A stretch of DNA of 14,106 nucleotides from Gonium pectorale (GCA_001584585.1 LSYV01000443.1:1-14106); one strand, 5' to 3'. Counted from the stretch's first letter, positions 1-8,684 are shown. The notes: a model not told the origin generated them from the sequence alone. A program made the numbers and translations.

Positions 1-23
1 GAAGATCTACATCACTCCCCCAG

Positions 24-214
24 TCGTACAAGATGTATGGCATCAGGGGCACGCCGTCCATCGTGGTGGAGGACCCGCGCATCCTATCCAAGGCGTGGGT
101 GATCCATTACTTCTCGGCCGTCAACTACCATTTTGGTGGCCTGCTGCTCCAGTTCGTCACCGGCACGCAGGGCCCCGGCTACTCCCCCGCCAAGAAGTAC
201 CAGGTGGGATAGAA
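24..214 (+). CDS. Probable exon of an unidentified host gene (partial)
   Basis: The frame beginning at base 3 is open to a TAG at 212-214 and reads like genuine protein. It contains YGIRGTPSIVVEDPRILSKA, then a hydrophobic aromatic stretch (HYFSAVNYHFGGLLLQF). A pyrimidine run ending in CCCCCAG at 16-23 would serve as a splice acceptor, so the exon probably starts at 24. CAG|GTGGGA at 207/208 would serve as a donor, in which case the TAG is intronic rather than the true end. I do not recognise the family with confidence. The 'GTPSIVVEDPRIL' segment resembles the N-terminal beta-strand region of cytochromes P450 (GxxPxVVVxDPxxL), but this is weak and no heme-binding region is present. Retroelement DNA on the opposite strand follows at once, so the downstream part of the gene is interrupted or lies outside the window. 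Confidence 0.5.
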
Positions 215-350
215 GGGCGTGTGGTGCACACGAGGGGGAAAGCCTAGGCAAGCCTCATCCAGGGCCGCATCTATGGTGATGCCCCACCACAGCTTATCCC
301 AGCAGTGCAACCGCACAACACGGTATCCAGCTTCCACTGCAGCCCGCTCC
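215..350 (-). other. Possible nuclease-like fragment at the left junction of the gypsy copy
   Basis: Just past the point where the RNase H frame ends, a different minus-strand frame (open at 179-436) reads KERAAVEAGYRVVRLHCWD, then IDAALDEA about nine residues later. The pattern 'aGyRVvRl...D......A..eAL' recalls the C-terminal core of small VSR/DUF559-like endonucleases. It does not look like the end of a gypsy RNase H. This is a resemblance by eye only. The stretch may be the remnant of a second element joined to the gypsy copy, or an unrecognised part of the same element. Confidence 0.2.
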
Positions 351-1706
351 TTAGCCGTCAAGAGCGCTGTACTGTCGCTCGTGCACGTTGAGGGACCGCG
401 AGACCGCTGCGCACATGTATTCCCGCGACTCATCATCTAGCTGGCCCAGCACCCCACTGATTCCCACGCCGCTGAAGTCAGTGTGCAGTATTAGAGGGCG
501 GTCTCGCCGCACACGCCGCAGCACAAGACCCTCCGTCGTATAGATGCGTTTCAGCTTGTCAAGCACCGCTTGGTGCTCAGGACCCCACGTGTCTGCGCGC
601 CAAACAACGCTCTTCTTGGTGAGCGCGGTGAGCGGCGCGGTGAGATCAGCATAGTGATGCACAAGGCGCCGATAGTAGCAGAAGGAGCCCAACAGGGTGC
701 GCAGGCTCGACAGCGAGGTGGGCGGCGCTAGGGCTAGGTACGCTGCGACACGAGCCTGCGTGGGGCTCATGCCATCCGCCGAAACCATGAAGCCCAGGAA
801 CTCCACGGAGTGACCCGCCACGAGGGTCTTCTCGGGGTGGAGGCGGATATTGATCGCGCGCAACATCTCTAGCACTTGCCGCAGGTGCTGGAGGTGCTCC
901 TCTTCTGAGTTGCTGTACACGAGCAGGTCATCCACGTAGCAGCAGACGCAGTCTTGAAGCCCGTGCTGCCGTATGTGAAAGTCCATTACCCGCTGGAAGT
1001 GCGACGTGGCATTCCGCAGGCCGTACACGAGGCGGCGATACTGCATCAACTCCCGGCGCCACCAAAAGCTAGTGCGCTCTCGGTGCTCTGCGGCGAGGGG
1101 GATCTGCAGGAATGCGGCTCGGCAGTCCATCTTGGTGAGCCACTTGGCTGGTCCGATCTGCTGGAACAAGTCCTCCGGCAGGGGCGGCCGGTGCAGGTCG
1201 GGGCGGGTCGCTGAGTTGAGGGCTGGGGCATCCTGACAGAAGCGGCGGTCTGTCCAGTTGCCGTCGGGGCCCTTCTTTGCCGGCATGGTGGAGTTCATGG
1301 CATACTTCGAGCTGCGGCTGGGCTCGATGATGTTGGCGTTTTTCAGCTCAGTACACTTCGCGTCCATAACCTCATACTCCGCCGCGGAGTGGGGCCTGGG
1401 GCCCTCGTGGATTGGTCGGTCATGGACAAGATCAATGCGCGCTGGGCCAACCTCCCCGCATTATTCCCCCAGGTCGTTCAAGCTGCGCGCAAAGCAGCTG
1501 TCGAACTCCGTGAGCAGCTGCACGAACTGCTGGCGGATCTCTGGGGACATGTCTGCGCGAGTGCTGAGGAGCCAACCTGCCGGCATCCGTTCATACTCTG
1601 CTTCTGCCGGGGGCGCGCGCTGCCCTTCCGGCGTGAACGTGGCTGGGTCATCTATATCGTCCGCGGTGGGGCCCTGCCGCGCCACCGAAGGCGGTACGTC
1701 GCTCAT
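351..1706 (-). pseudogene. Ty3/gypsy reverse transcriptase-RNase H (pol), with one in-frame stop and a truncated end
   Basis: The reading frame begins with an ATG at 1704-1706 and runs to 351, broken only by a TAA at 1461-1463. Upstream of the stop lies a typical pre-RT segment ending FARSLNDLGE. Downstream, the same frame continues EVGPARIDLVHD and into the RT. Counting from the methionine at 1367, visible RT motifs are KMDCRAAFLQIP (79-90, motif A), VYGLRNATSHFQ (114-125, motif B), the catalytic YVDD (144-147, bases 927-938) and HPEKT...FLGFMVSADG (177-199). RNase H begins at LILHTDFSG (292-300, first catalytic Asp at 297) and stops soon after HERQYSAL, so its later catalytic residues and integrase are absent. 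This domain set copies retrotransposon RNA into DNA in cytoplasmic particles. This copy should be inactive. Confidence 0.85.
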
Positions 1707-3901
1707 GACCGCGCGCCGCGGCCCTGCGGCTGGACCGGCGGCGGGGAGAGCGTCGCAGCTTCTGCGCTGTCAGCTGTCGACGCCAGGACCAGGGGCACGC
1801 GCGTGACGGGCAGGTCCTCGCAGGGCTGCGGGTGCTCGTAGCCGCGGCGCAGGCACAGATGGGGATGGCGCCCGCCGAAGTGCAGGCTGGCGCCAAGCTG
1901 CCTTACGAGCGCGTTGGTGCCTAGGATCATGCCGTAACCCTCAGCGCCGCGGTTGTCTACGACCAGGCAGCAGGACCAGGCGACGACTTCCTCGCTAGTG
2001 CCCTGGCAGAACACCAGCTTCAATGGTTCCGCAAGAATGCCGTACAGTCCGCAGCGGCCCCCTGCTGTGGCGATGGACAGGTACGGGCAGTCCGGTATTG
2101 GTTCAGGGCGCATGCGCGCGAGGCGCACCGGCAGGATCTCCACACTGCTGCCACTATCGACAAGCACCCGCCTTGGCAAGTGCCCCGGGGCGATGGTCAT
2201 GCCTGTCGCGGCGTCGCTCTGGGCCAGGTTCGGCAGGGGTCCCGGCTGGAACGCTGCGACGGCGTGGCTGGCAACTGCGGCTCCCGCTGCTGTGAGCGCT
2301 GAGGCCTCGACGCCGATGAGGGCCGCAAGCCGCTGCGTGAGTGCGGTCGCGCTGTGGGCGCAGCTGAGAAGGCTCGCGATTAGCTGCCGGGCGTTGGCCG
2401 TCGAGGGCGAGCGTTCGACGGCGACCGCACTGGGGTCCCCCGCATGCGGCATGCGGAGGAACGGGGCAACCTCTGCATTGATGGCCTCTGGCGGGCCAGA
2501 TCGCTGCAGGAAGCTCAGCGGCAGCTGATCTTGCACCGTGCTGGCATGGCAGGGTGGCGCGATGCGAGCGTTAGTGTTCGCGGCGTCAGGCTGCGGTCCG
2601 AGCGCGAGGTGCACATGGTATCCCCCAAACAGCGCGCTTCCGTAACCGTATGGCTGCGCGTAGTATCCTCCAAAGGTCGGCAGCGGGGCTGGTTCACCGG
2701 CAACCGCCGAGGGCGCTGCCGAGAGGCTGCCCGGGTATTGCGACGCTGGCGGCGCTACGTGCTGCACGGACTGCGGGCCGACATCAGTGCTGAGGGTGGT
2801 GGCAAACCCGCCGGGGCGCTGTGACCACTGGCGGTCTGCATAGGCGGAAGGGGTTGCAGGGGCGAAGTGGCGCTGCGGCGTCGCCATGAGCGGCTGTGCC
2901 AGAGGCTGCTGGTGCATGTAGGCCGCGCTGGTAGCCGCCGGCGACGCATGCAGGGCCGTAGGCAGCGGTGGCTGATGCTGCTGCCGCATGAGAGCGATAT
3001 CCTGCTGCAGGGTGGCTAGCTGCTGGCGCCAGTCGGCGTCGGGCGCTGCGGCGTGCACAGCAGCGGCGTGACCACTCCCGTCCTGGCGACGCGCCTTAGC
3101 CTGCGCTTCTTCGATCATCTGCAGGACAACGGGCGCTCCCTGTGCCGCCAAGGCTTTGCCAGTGGTCTTGCACTGACGCTGGTTGTGGGGGGAGCGCCAG
3201 CCGGTGTGCAGGCGGCACGGCTGGTTTTGGTGCTGAAACCAGCGTCCCTGGGGGCAATGCTGGTCAGCCCTTCTGGCCATTTCGTCCGTGACGGCGTCCC
3301 CGGTGGGAGCGGCCTGCGGACGCGGGTTGCGCGCTGGCACGGCCGCGTGCACGGGTGCGGTGGCCGCGACCCTGCTGCCAGCTCGCGACCCCCCAGTGGC
3401 GGTGGGGGTGGCGGCCGGGGTAGGTGCGGGGTTTGGGAACTGCAGCCGCACGCCTTGCAGGGTCGGGTGAGCCTTTGGGTCTACGCCAGCCGCTAGCGCA
3501 ACACCCTTGCCATGTGTCACGAACTGCATGGCCTCGAGCCATGAGCACACCATTGGCACGTTGTATCTGTCCTGCGGGGGGTCGCTGGGGCTGCTGGAGG
3601 CCTCCGCCTGCTGGACGCGCTTCTGGTGGTCCACAATGTGCCACTGGATGGTGGACCAGCCCTCCAGGGCTTGCAGCGAGTCCTGGAATTTTTTTGCTTG
3701 GCACTTTGGCGGGTGCATCTGGGGGTCCAGTGAGTTGCAAATGTGCTGGAAGGCCGCAAGGGCGAGCTGCGGCTGGACGGCGGCACTCGAAGCATCCACT
3801 GGATACATGAACCGCCCAAACGTCGGCCGCCAGGTGGCGCTGGCGGATGCGCTGCAGCAAGTAGTCCACAAAGTTTTGTTGGCTGCCCAGCGCCTGGCCA
3901 C
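1703..3901 (-). pseudogene. Gag C-terminal region with atypical Cys/His knuckle and retropepsin-like protease
   Basis: A 732-codon open frame. Its first 29 or so residues look like an out-of-frame shadow, and credible protein starts near RFMYPVD (residue 30). Residues 40-155 look like capsid-type sequence with several Trp residues. An unusual Cys/His motif follows at 216-244, then a long Ala/Pro/Gln-rich spacer. The protease lies near the C-terminus, with the active-site motif VDSGSS at 581-586 (bases 2144-2161) and the matching flap-distal ILGTNA at 659-664. Together these mark a retropepsin-type aspartic protease that would process Gag-Pol. The frame ends in TGA at 1703-1705, overlapping the ATG of the pol frame as ATGA. 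The 5' joins to the preceding Gag segments need frame changes near 3815 and 3916-3924. Confidence 0.75.
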
Positions 3902-3909
3902 GGTAGGCT

Positions 3910-4701
3910 TCAGGGCCCCCCCCCGTGCTGGAGGTACAGCGCTTTGTGCTGAGCGGTGAGGGCGGCTAAGGCCTCAGGGGTGGCCACAAAGCTGTGCAGC
4001 GCCGAGTTAAACTCTACGGTGTTTGCCAACATGCGCTGACCCACCCAGACCCAGTCGACGTGCTCGTACGTTTTGCCGGTGGGCGGGCCGACCATGCCGT
4101 CGACGTGTGCGCGCGCTCGCGATTCATACGACGGAAAGTCACTGGGTTCGCCGGCGTAGCGCTCGGCTTGGGGCCAGGGCCTATCTGTGCCCGTAGGAGC
4201 CTGCCAGTGGGCGAATGCTACACGCTTAGGAGGCGGGGGATCCTCTTCCATGCTGGGGCGGTGGCCGGGGCGCGTGGTGGGCTGGTCGTGCAGGAAACAA
4301 CCGGGTGCCAGTGGGCTGTTTGCCGCCCCGCCGGCCAGCGGCGGCGCGGTGGGCAGTGGGCGCCCTGCGGCAGCCACTGCTTGCGGCGGCACCGGGAGCT
4401 CTGCTGCTGCCACGGCCGCCGCCGCTCCAACCGCAGCCGGCGCTGATGCCGGCGGTGGCATGCGCGGCGGATGAGGGGCGCTACCAGGGTTGTCTATCTG
4501 CTGTTCTAGGCACTGTATCAGCCGGCGTGCGCTAACCGTCCTTCTCTGCCTCTGCTGAATCGCGTGTGTTAGGTCTAACAGCTCTCTGCGGGTCCAGGCT
4601 CCTCTGCCCCGCGGGTCGGGCATCACCGGCGGCAGGGAGTCGATCAGGCGCTCGCTCCTAGTGTTGTGCCCAAGAGGGGGGCGCCTAACGCTATGCGGCA
4701 T
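3910..4701 (-). pseudogene. Gag-like segment, middle part (frameshifted)
   Basis: This minus-strand frame has an early Arg-rich segment (WTRRELLDLTHAIQQRQRR), a long Ala/Pro-rich linker, then a more ordered section with YAGEPSDFPSYESRARAHVD and HVDWVWVGQRMLANTVEFNS. It ends HGGGP followed by TGA, immediately after a run of nine C on the plus strand (3916-3924). The frame two bases away continues sensibly as EAYRGQALGSQQNFVDYLLQ to about 3818. So the stop probably comes from a length change in the homopolymer, and the segment belongs to the same Gag protein as its neighbours. I do not recognise a named Gag family. The assignment comes from position upstream of the protease and RT. Confidence 0.5.
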
Positions 4702-5258
4702 GCCTTGAGGACCCCGAGCGTGTACTGCGCTTCACGGCCCGCGTCCCCTTCGCTGCGGTCGGAGTCTGAGCCGGTGGTGGACGTGCTGCTGCCCGTCATG
4801 CCTGTTACCATGGGGTTCTCTACCCAGGCTCTGGGCTCCGGGGCCCTTTCCCTTTCGACGCGGTGTTCGCGTCGGGGGGCGTGGCCTAGGTGTTGCGCCA
4901 CGGCCCTGAAGGCGCTCGGGTCTAGGCGCCTTAGGCGTGGGGGGTCGGGTTGCTGTGCCGGCGTGGTCCGCGCGCTGGCGTTTTCGCGCGCCGTTGCATA
5001 GACGGAGGTAGGGGAGAGCGCACGCTGCTCGAAGCCCCTAAACAGCAGCGGTGGGGTTCGCGCGGGCTCCACTGCCACCTCCGCGGGGGGACCAACTGAG
5101 CGAGCCTGCCCCCTGCGGTAGTATTCCTCCGCCTTGCGCAACGCCCGTGCCGTGGCGAGGGCGTACTCGCTCTCGTCATCAGCCCCCTCGTCGCTGACTG
5201 CCGCCCCCAACGGGTTCGCAGCGTATTCGTCCACCCGCACGCGCTGCGGGGGCCCCAT
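4644..5258 (-). pseudogene. Gag-like N-terminal segment (frameshifted)
   Basis: A charged, protein-like frame with DEGADDESEYALATARALRK and EEYYRRGQ near the start, a Pro/Arg-rich middle, and a Ser/Thr/Asp-rich stretch (SSTSTTGSDSDRSEGD) before YTLGVLKACRIALG. The frame is actually open upstream from about 5342, so the ATG at 5256-5258 need not be the real start. At the lower end, coding sense moves to the frame of the next Gag segment near a run of six G at 4676-4681. No conserved domain is recognised. It is read as part of the gypsy Gag because of its position, strand and composition. Confidence 0.4.
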
Positions 5259-5263
5259 GTGCC

Positions 5264-5611
5264 CTAAGCCACGCGCACGCTGCGTGGCGCTGCTAGGCCC
5301 TGCCTCCGCTCGCCCGCCCGTTGGCTGCTCATGAGGCGCATGCTACCCGAAGGAGAGGCTGCCCTCTGGCCCCTCGCCATGCGGCCGCCCGCCACTGCCC
5401 CCACCTGACCGGTTCCCATCGGCGGAGGAACCGGAACTCCCGTACTGCTGTTGCAGACGCTGAAACGAGCCGAGATGAGCCACCAGCGTGTCAGCGTGGA
5501 GTAGGCCTTGGCGCGCCCGAGCACGATGTGCGCGTTGGTCCGCAGGAGTGGGGCGGCGGCGAGCGCTCCAGCATCAGGGCTCGCGGGAGGAGAGCTTCTA
5601 CCAGAATCCAT
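5264..5611 (-). pseudogene. Possible first Gag exon/segment of the gypsy element
   Basis: The most upstream open frame on the minus strand of the element begins MDSGRSSPPASPDAGALAAA and continues RTNAHIVLGRAKAYSTLTRW, which reads like protein, before becoming low-complexity. The coding sense seems to pass into the next frame near 5345. The ATG at 5609-5611 is preceded by TTAGC, so the initiation context is unremarkable. I recognise no family. It may be the true start of Gag or leader sequence that happens to be open. Confidence 0.3.
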
Positions 5612-5767
5612 GCTAAGCCAGTCTGGGCGGGGAAGCAGGGAGACAGGGAAAAGGGCTAAAGATCGCCAGATGTCCGAAACACCGTCTCGGCGGCGCTTCG
5701 CTGGCCTTTGCTGGCAGGAGGAGATGCGGTCGGCTGCTCTCCGGGATGTGGTCTACATATGTATCCG

Positions 5768-5795
5768 CCCGGATGCCTCAGGAAGCCCATCCGGG
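5768..5795. repeat. Perfect 8-bp inverted repeat (hairpin)
   Basis: CCCGGATG at 5768-5775 is repeated in inverse as CATCCGGG at 5788-5795, with a 12-nt spacer. It lies about 175 nt upstream of the first Gag-like ATG, next to the TATA-like palindrome at 5754-5763. It could be a leader RNA hairpin of the retroelement or may have no function. Confidence 0.45.
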
Positions 5796-6165
5796 AGCCG
5801 TTGCAAGCGACATGCAGGCCCTCGCCGGAACGGGTGCACACAGAGCCGCGGTGTGTGCGCTGCGTAGCTGCAGGTTGTCACGCGAGCGTTTGGTACGCGC
5901 ACAGTAGCCCGAATGCTGTGCGGAGGACGCGCCAGGAGCGCACGCTGCTGCCTGGAAGGACTGACGCCGAACAGTCCACCCTGACCCCTCACGTCACCTG
6001 CTGACGGGTGTTGGAGCCCAGGGCCCGTCTCCAGCAGGGGCTGATCAGGCTCGCAGCTGCCGGGACGATTTTGCGACGTGCATTGCCATTGGCCTTGCTG
6101 TAACGACAGAGCAGCTACTAGGTGCTGCACGTCAACTTGGTGCAGTTAACCAGTCGGCCAGCAAA

Positions 6166-6187
6166 GGCGCCGATGCGTCTCGGCGCC
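6166..6187. repeat. Perfect GC-rich 8-bp hairpin with hexaloop
   Basis: GGCGCCGA at 6166-6173 and TCGGCGCC at 6180-6187 are exact inverted copies around the 6-nt loop TGCGTC. The stem is almost all G-C and should be very stable as RNA or extruded DNA. It lies between the two retroelement remnants. No role can be assigned from sequence alone. Confidence 0.5.
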
Positions 6188-6378
6188 GGCACTCAAGCGC
6201 GTTCCCACTTGAAACGCCGTACTCAAGATACGTGGTCACACAAACAATGATAGCTTAGCGCCCAAGGACAGGTCAATAGAGCGACGCAACGGTTATCGAA
6301 TGCTCTCAACCATCATGCACGAAATCGACCGACTTCCCAGTGGCACTTCTCACTGTCGTGCTCAGCTGGCAATTAATG

Positions 6379-8106
6379 CTAAGGATGCTCGTAGTCGTGT
6401 GCCACTAAACTAGCACAGGCAAGGGCCACGCCGGCCACGCAACTGCCGGGAGTCTCCGACACTTGGCTCCGAAGCCACTGAAACCACACGCTTGCCCGAA
6501 ACACACGCTGGCACACGACAGCGCACAGCCGGTACAGCTCGTCCACCCGCTGCAGGCACGGCCCTCGGCCTTTCATGCCCAGCACGCAGCACTCCGCCGC
6601 CTGGCTGTCCGTCTGATACTGCAGCCAGCCGCCCTGCAGCAGCTCGGCCGCTATCTCCGCAATCCACTGCACGGCCAGCGAGACTGTGCGCAGCTCACGT
6701 TCCGTACTGGACAAGTCGCCTCGGTCCATCCGGCTGGCCTCCTCCGGCGTGAAAGGCACTCGCATCTCGCTGGAGGCCCCCGGCCCCAGCTCCCGCTCCG
6801 GTAGGAAGGCCGCGTACGCCCGGTCCGAGGCGTCGCCGGCCACGCGCAGGGTGACGGCGGCCGCCCGGCGCCACCACGTCTTGCCGTTCTTGGTGCGCAA
6901 CAGCTCCACGAATAGCTGCGCGCGGTCGAGAAAGGAAGCCGCGTCGCCCACCGCTTCGTCCCACGATGCCACCCCGGCCAGCGCCCGGCCCACCACGCGG
7001 GCGTGCAAGGGGGCCGTCGCCACCGCTGGCGACATGGCCATGATGCGCCCGGCCACCCGCGCCACGTCCCGCTTCGTGATGGAGCCCGCGGGGCTCTGCG
7101 CCATCACCCGCACCTGCTCCACTAGCGCCTCCACTTTGTCTGGCGGGACTTCGAACGACTCCGCCGCGGTGTGGACAATGAAACCCAGGAAGCGGACTCG
7201 CTGCGCCGGCTGCAGCTGGCACTTGTCGAGACTGAGCGTGAAGCCCAGGGCGGTCAGCAGCCGCACCATCGCGCGGCAAAGGTACTGCGCCTCGGGCCTG
7301 GATTGGGCGGCCGCCAGGCAGTCGTCTATCAGGTACGACAGGTCCACCCCGCGCTCCCGCAGCGGGCGGAACAGCTCCTGCTTCAGCAGGGAATAGGTCC
7401 AGCACGCTGGCGCGAACCCGAACGCTAGGACCGGCCAGTACAGCACGCGCCCTTGCCACTCGAAGGCGGCGTACAGGTACATGCTGGGGTGTAGCTGCAG
7501 GTTCCAGTACCCGCTCTTGTCGTCCGTGGTGAACATGAAGCTGTCGCGCTTCAGGTACCCCGGCAAGTCCCGCACGGACTCATACTTCAGGGCGGGCACT
7601 TCCATGTGCTGGTTCACGTACATGGGGTTCATGCACAGCCGCAGCTTCTTGCCCTCCACCACGCGAAGGCCGTTGATGACCGTGGGCGGGCCCCATTCGC
7701 TCCGCCACTCCGCCATGGCGCCGGTCTGCACGCCTTTCGTCACTTCCGCCGTCACAAAGCCGGCGTGCTCCGCTGCGCTGCGGTGGTTGGGGAAGTGGAT
7801 CCGCTGCGGCTGCCGGGCCGACAGGTACGCATCGGGTTCCGCACCCCGTCCTACGGCCTGGCGGATCATCTGCCGCACTATGCGGAGCTTGCTGCGTCGT
7901 AGTGGCGTCATGGCGGGCCCCTTGGGCGGGACTCCCACCCACCGGAAGCGGACTCCGCCGCCCTGCATCTGCAGGACCAAGCGCTGGTTGCGAGCGCTGG
8001 TTGCCCGGCCCGCGTTGTGCAGCTCGAAGTAGCGGCGCCAGGCGGGCAAGGCCGCTCGGGGCAACCCGGGTCGGAAGGGTGCGGGGTCCCGGGCTGTGTC
8101 GTGCAT
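6379..8106 (-). pseudogene. DIRS-like reverse transcriptase-RNase H, 3' end lost
   Basis: A 575-codon frame with a DIRS/tyrosine-recombinase-retroelement style RT. It has a conserved N-terminal segment (VTAEVTKGVQTGAMAEW, 118-134), motif A TTDDKSGYWNLQLHP (193-207), motif B-like VLAFGFAPACW (226-236), the catalytic box LIDD preceded by Tyr (SYLIDD, 257-262, bases 7321-7332) and FLGFIVH (306-312). RNase H follows, with GDAS (424-427), STERE (467-471) and TDSQAA (499-504) supplying the first three acidic positions. After WFQWLRSQ (541-548) the expected 'PREEN..AD.LSR' end is replaced by unrelated sequence, so the last catalytic region is missing. Upstream of the ATG at 8106 the frame stays open for about 20 codons, to a TGA near 8167. 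No ORF1 or recombinase is visible. The element would have reverse-transcribed its own RNA. This copy is probably dead. Confidence 0.75.
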
Positions 8107-8170
8107 GTCCTGCTCGCACGACTCTGCGTCCGAGTTGTCTACCGCCTCCGCCGTTCCCCACCGGCTAGCT
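6379..8170 (-). mobile_element. Partial DIRS-like (YR-type) retroelement
   Basis: The RT and RNase H described above group by motif style with the DIRS order, which lacks an integrase and uses a tyrosine recombinase. The recombinase frame, a methyltransferase-like domain and the split or inverted terminal repeats usual for these elements are not seen here. The remnant is therefore an internal fragment whose ends cannot be set. Kangaroo of Volvox and TOC3 of Chlamydomonas are known relatives in this algal group, but I cannot say which family this is. Confidence 0.6.
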
Positions 8171-8684
8171 CAGCGGTATCCCAGGCGGCCCGGCGGCGTC
8201 GTTCATGGAGCTGTTTACAGATGCCGCCGCTAGCCCATCGGGCACCGGCCCCGCCTCCACCGTGGGCGGCCGTTCCTCCGTCCCTGCACCGCACTATTAA
8301 CAACCGGCCGCGATGTTTACCTCGATCGTTTGGGTTCGCTCCCGCCGCTCCGCCCGAGCCACACTCACCACTCCTACTACCACGAACCTGTCCGGTTACC
8401 TCACTGCCGTTTGACGTGCGTCCTGTGCTGAAGCCGGCAGGAGTCAATCCCCAGACTGAATCTAGCACACTTTGTTCACACGTCGTATGGGAATAGTCCC
8501 TATCGGTTGGGTTGGGACAGAGCCGCTGGTTCGGGTGGGTCTGGGAGGCATGGTGACGTACCTATGCCTGCACCTGGAACGCGCATTCAACTCTGCCCCG
8601 CCGCAACCTCTCGATGCCACTTTATTCTCACGTCGTGGTATGTATGGACAAGGCTGGATCAATTCTGGCACGATGGGCAATGGT
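8171..8684. other. Non-coding spacer between the DIRS-like remnant and the FAS1 gene
   Basis: I find no credible coding frame. The minus-strand frame at 8139-8468 is Gly/Arg-rich and could be a worn ORF1 remnant of the DIRS-like element, but nothing supports that beyond position. A 19-nt imperfect direct repeat (17 of 19 identical) lies at 8468-8486 and 8618-8636, exactly 150 bp apart. GC content falls noticeably toward 8700 as the FAS1 gene's 3' UTR begins. Confidence 0.4.

Larger units (their letters stand above)
215..5611 (-). mobile_element. Degenerate Ty3/gypsy-type retrotransposon copy, 3'-truncated
   Basis: Read on the minus strand, this block gives Gag-like sequence, an atypical Cys/His knuckle, a retropepsin-like protease, reverse transcriptase and the first part of RNase H. 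That is the Ty3/gypsy order. The rest of RNase H and all of integrase are missing before the host exon at the left edge. I could not find a matching pair of long terminal repeats or a primer binding site, so the boundaries are approximate. Several frame changes, mostly at G/C homopolymers, plus one in-frame TAA show that the copy is decayed, unless some are assembly errors. The family is not named. The Ty3 assignment rests on the RT motifs. Confidence 0.75.
5612..6378. other. Non-coding interval between the gypsy and DIRS-like remnants
   Basis: I see no convincing gene on either strand. Open frames here are short and look like shadows. By position, the part next to 5611 should be the leader, and perhaps the 5' LTR, of the gypsy copy. 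The rest should hold the 3' end of the DIRS-like element. Visible structure: a perfect 10-bp palindrome TACATATGTA at 5754-5763, which could act as a TATA-like element for minus-strand transcription, and two perfect 8-bp hairpins listed separately. No paired LTR could be recognised because the left end of the element is truncated. Confidence 0.4.

Noticed and set aside
954..1841. Plus-strand open frames opposite the RT
   Set aside because: They lack any family signal, while the minus strand carries clear RT motifs. They are GC-rich shadows.
215..6378. LTR pair flanking the gypsy element
   Set aside because: I compared the sequence next to the left junction (215-350) with the right gap by eye and found no shared terminal repeat or primer binding site, so no LTR is claimed.
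6463..8032. Plus-strand and alternative minus-strand frames over the DIRS-like RT
   Set aside because: Only the 575-codon minus frame has RT and RNase H motifs.
8320..8345. TTGGGTTCGCTCCC as a tRNA T-arm
   Set aside because: No matching anticodon arm, D arm or acceptor stem is found at the right distances.
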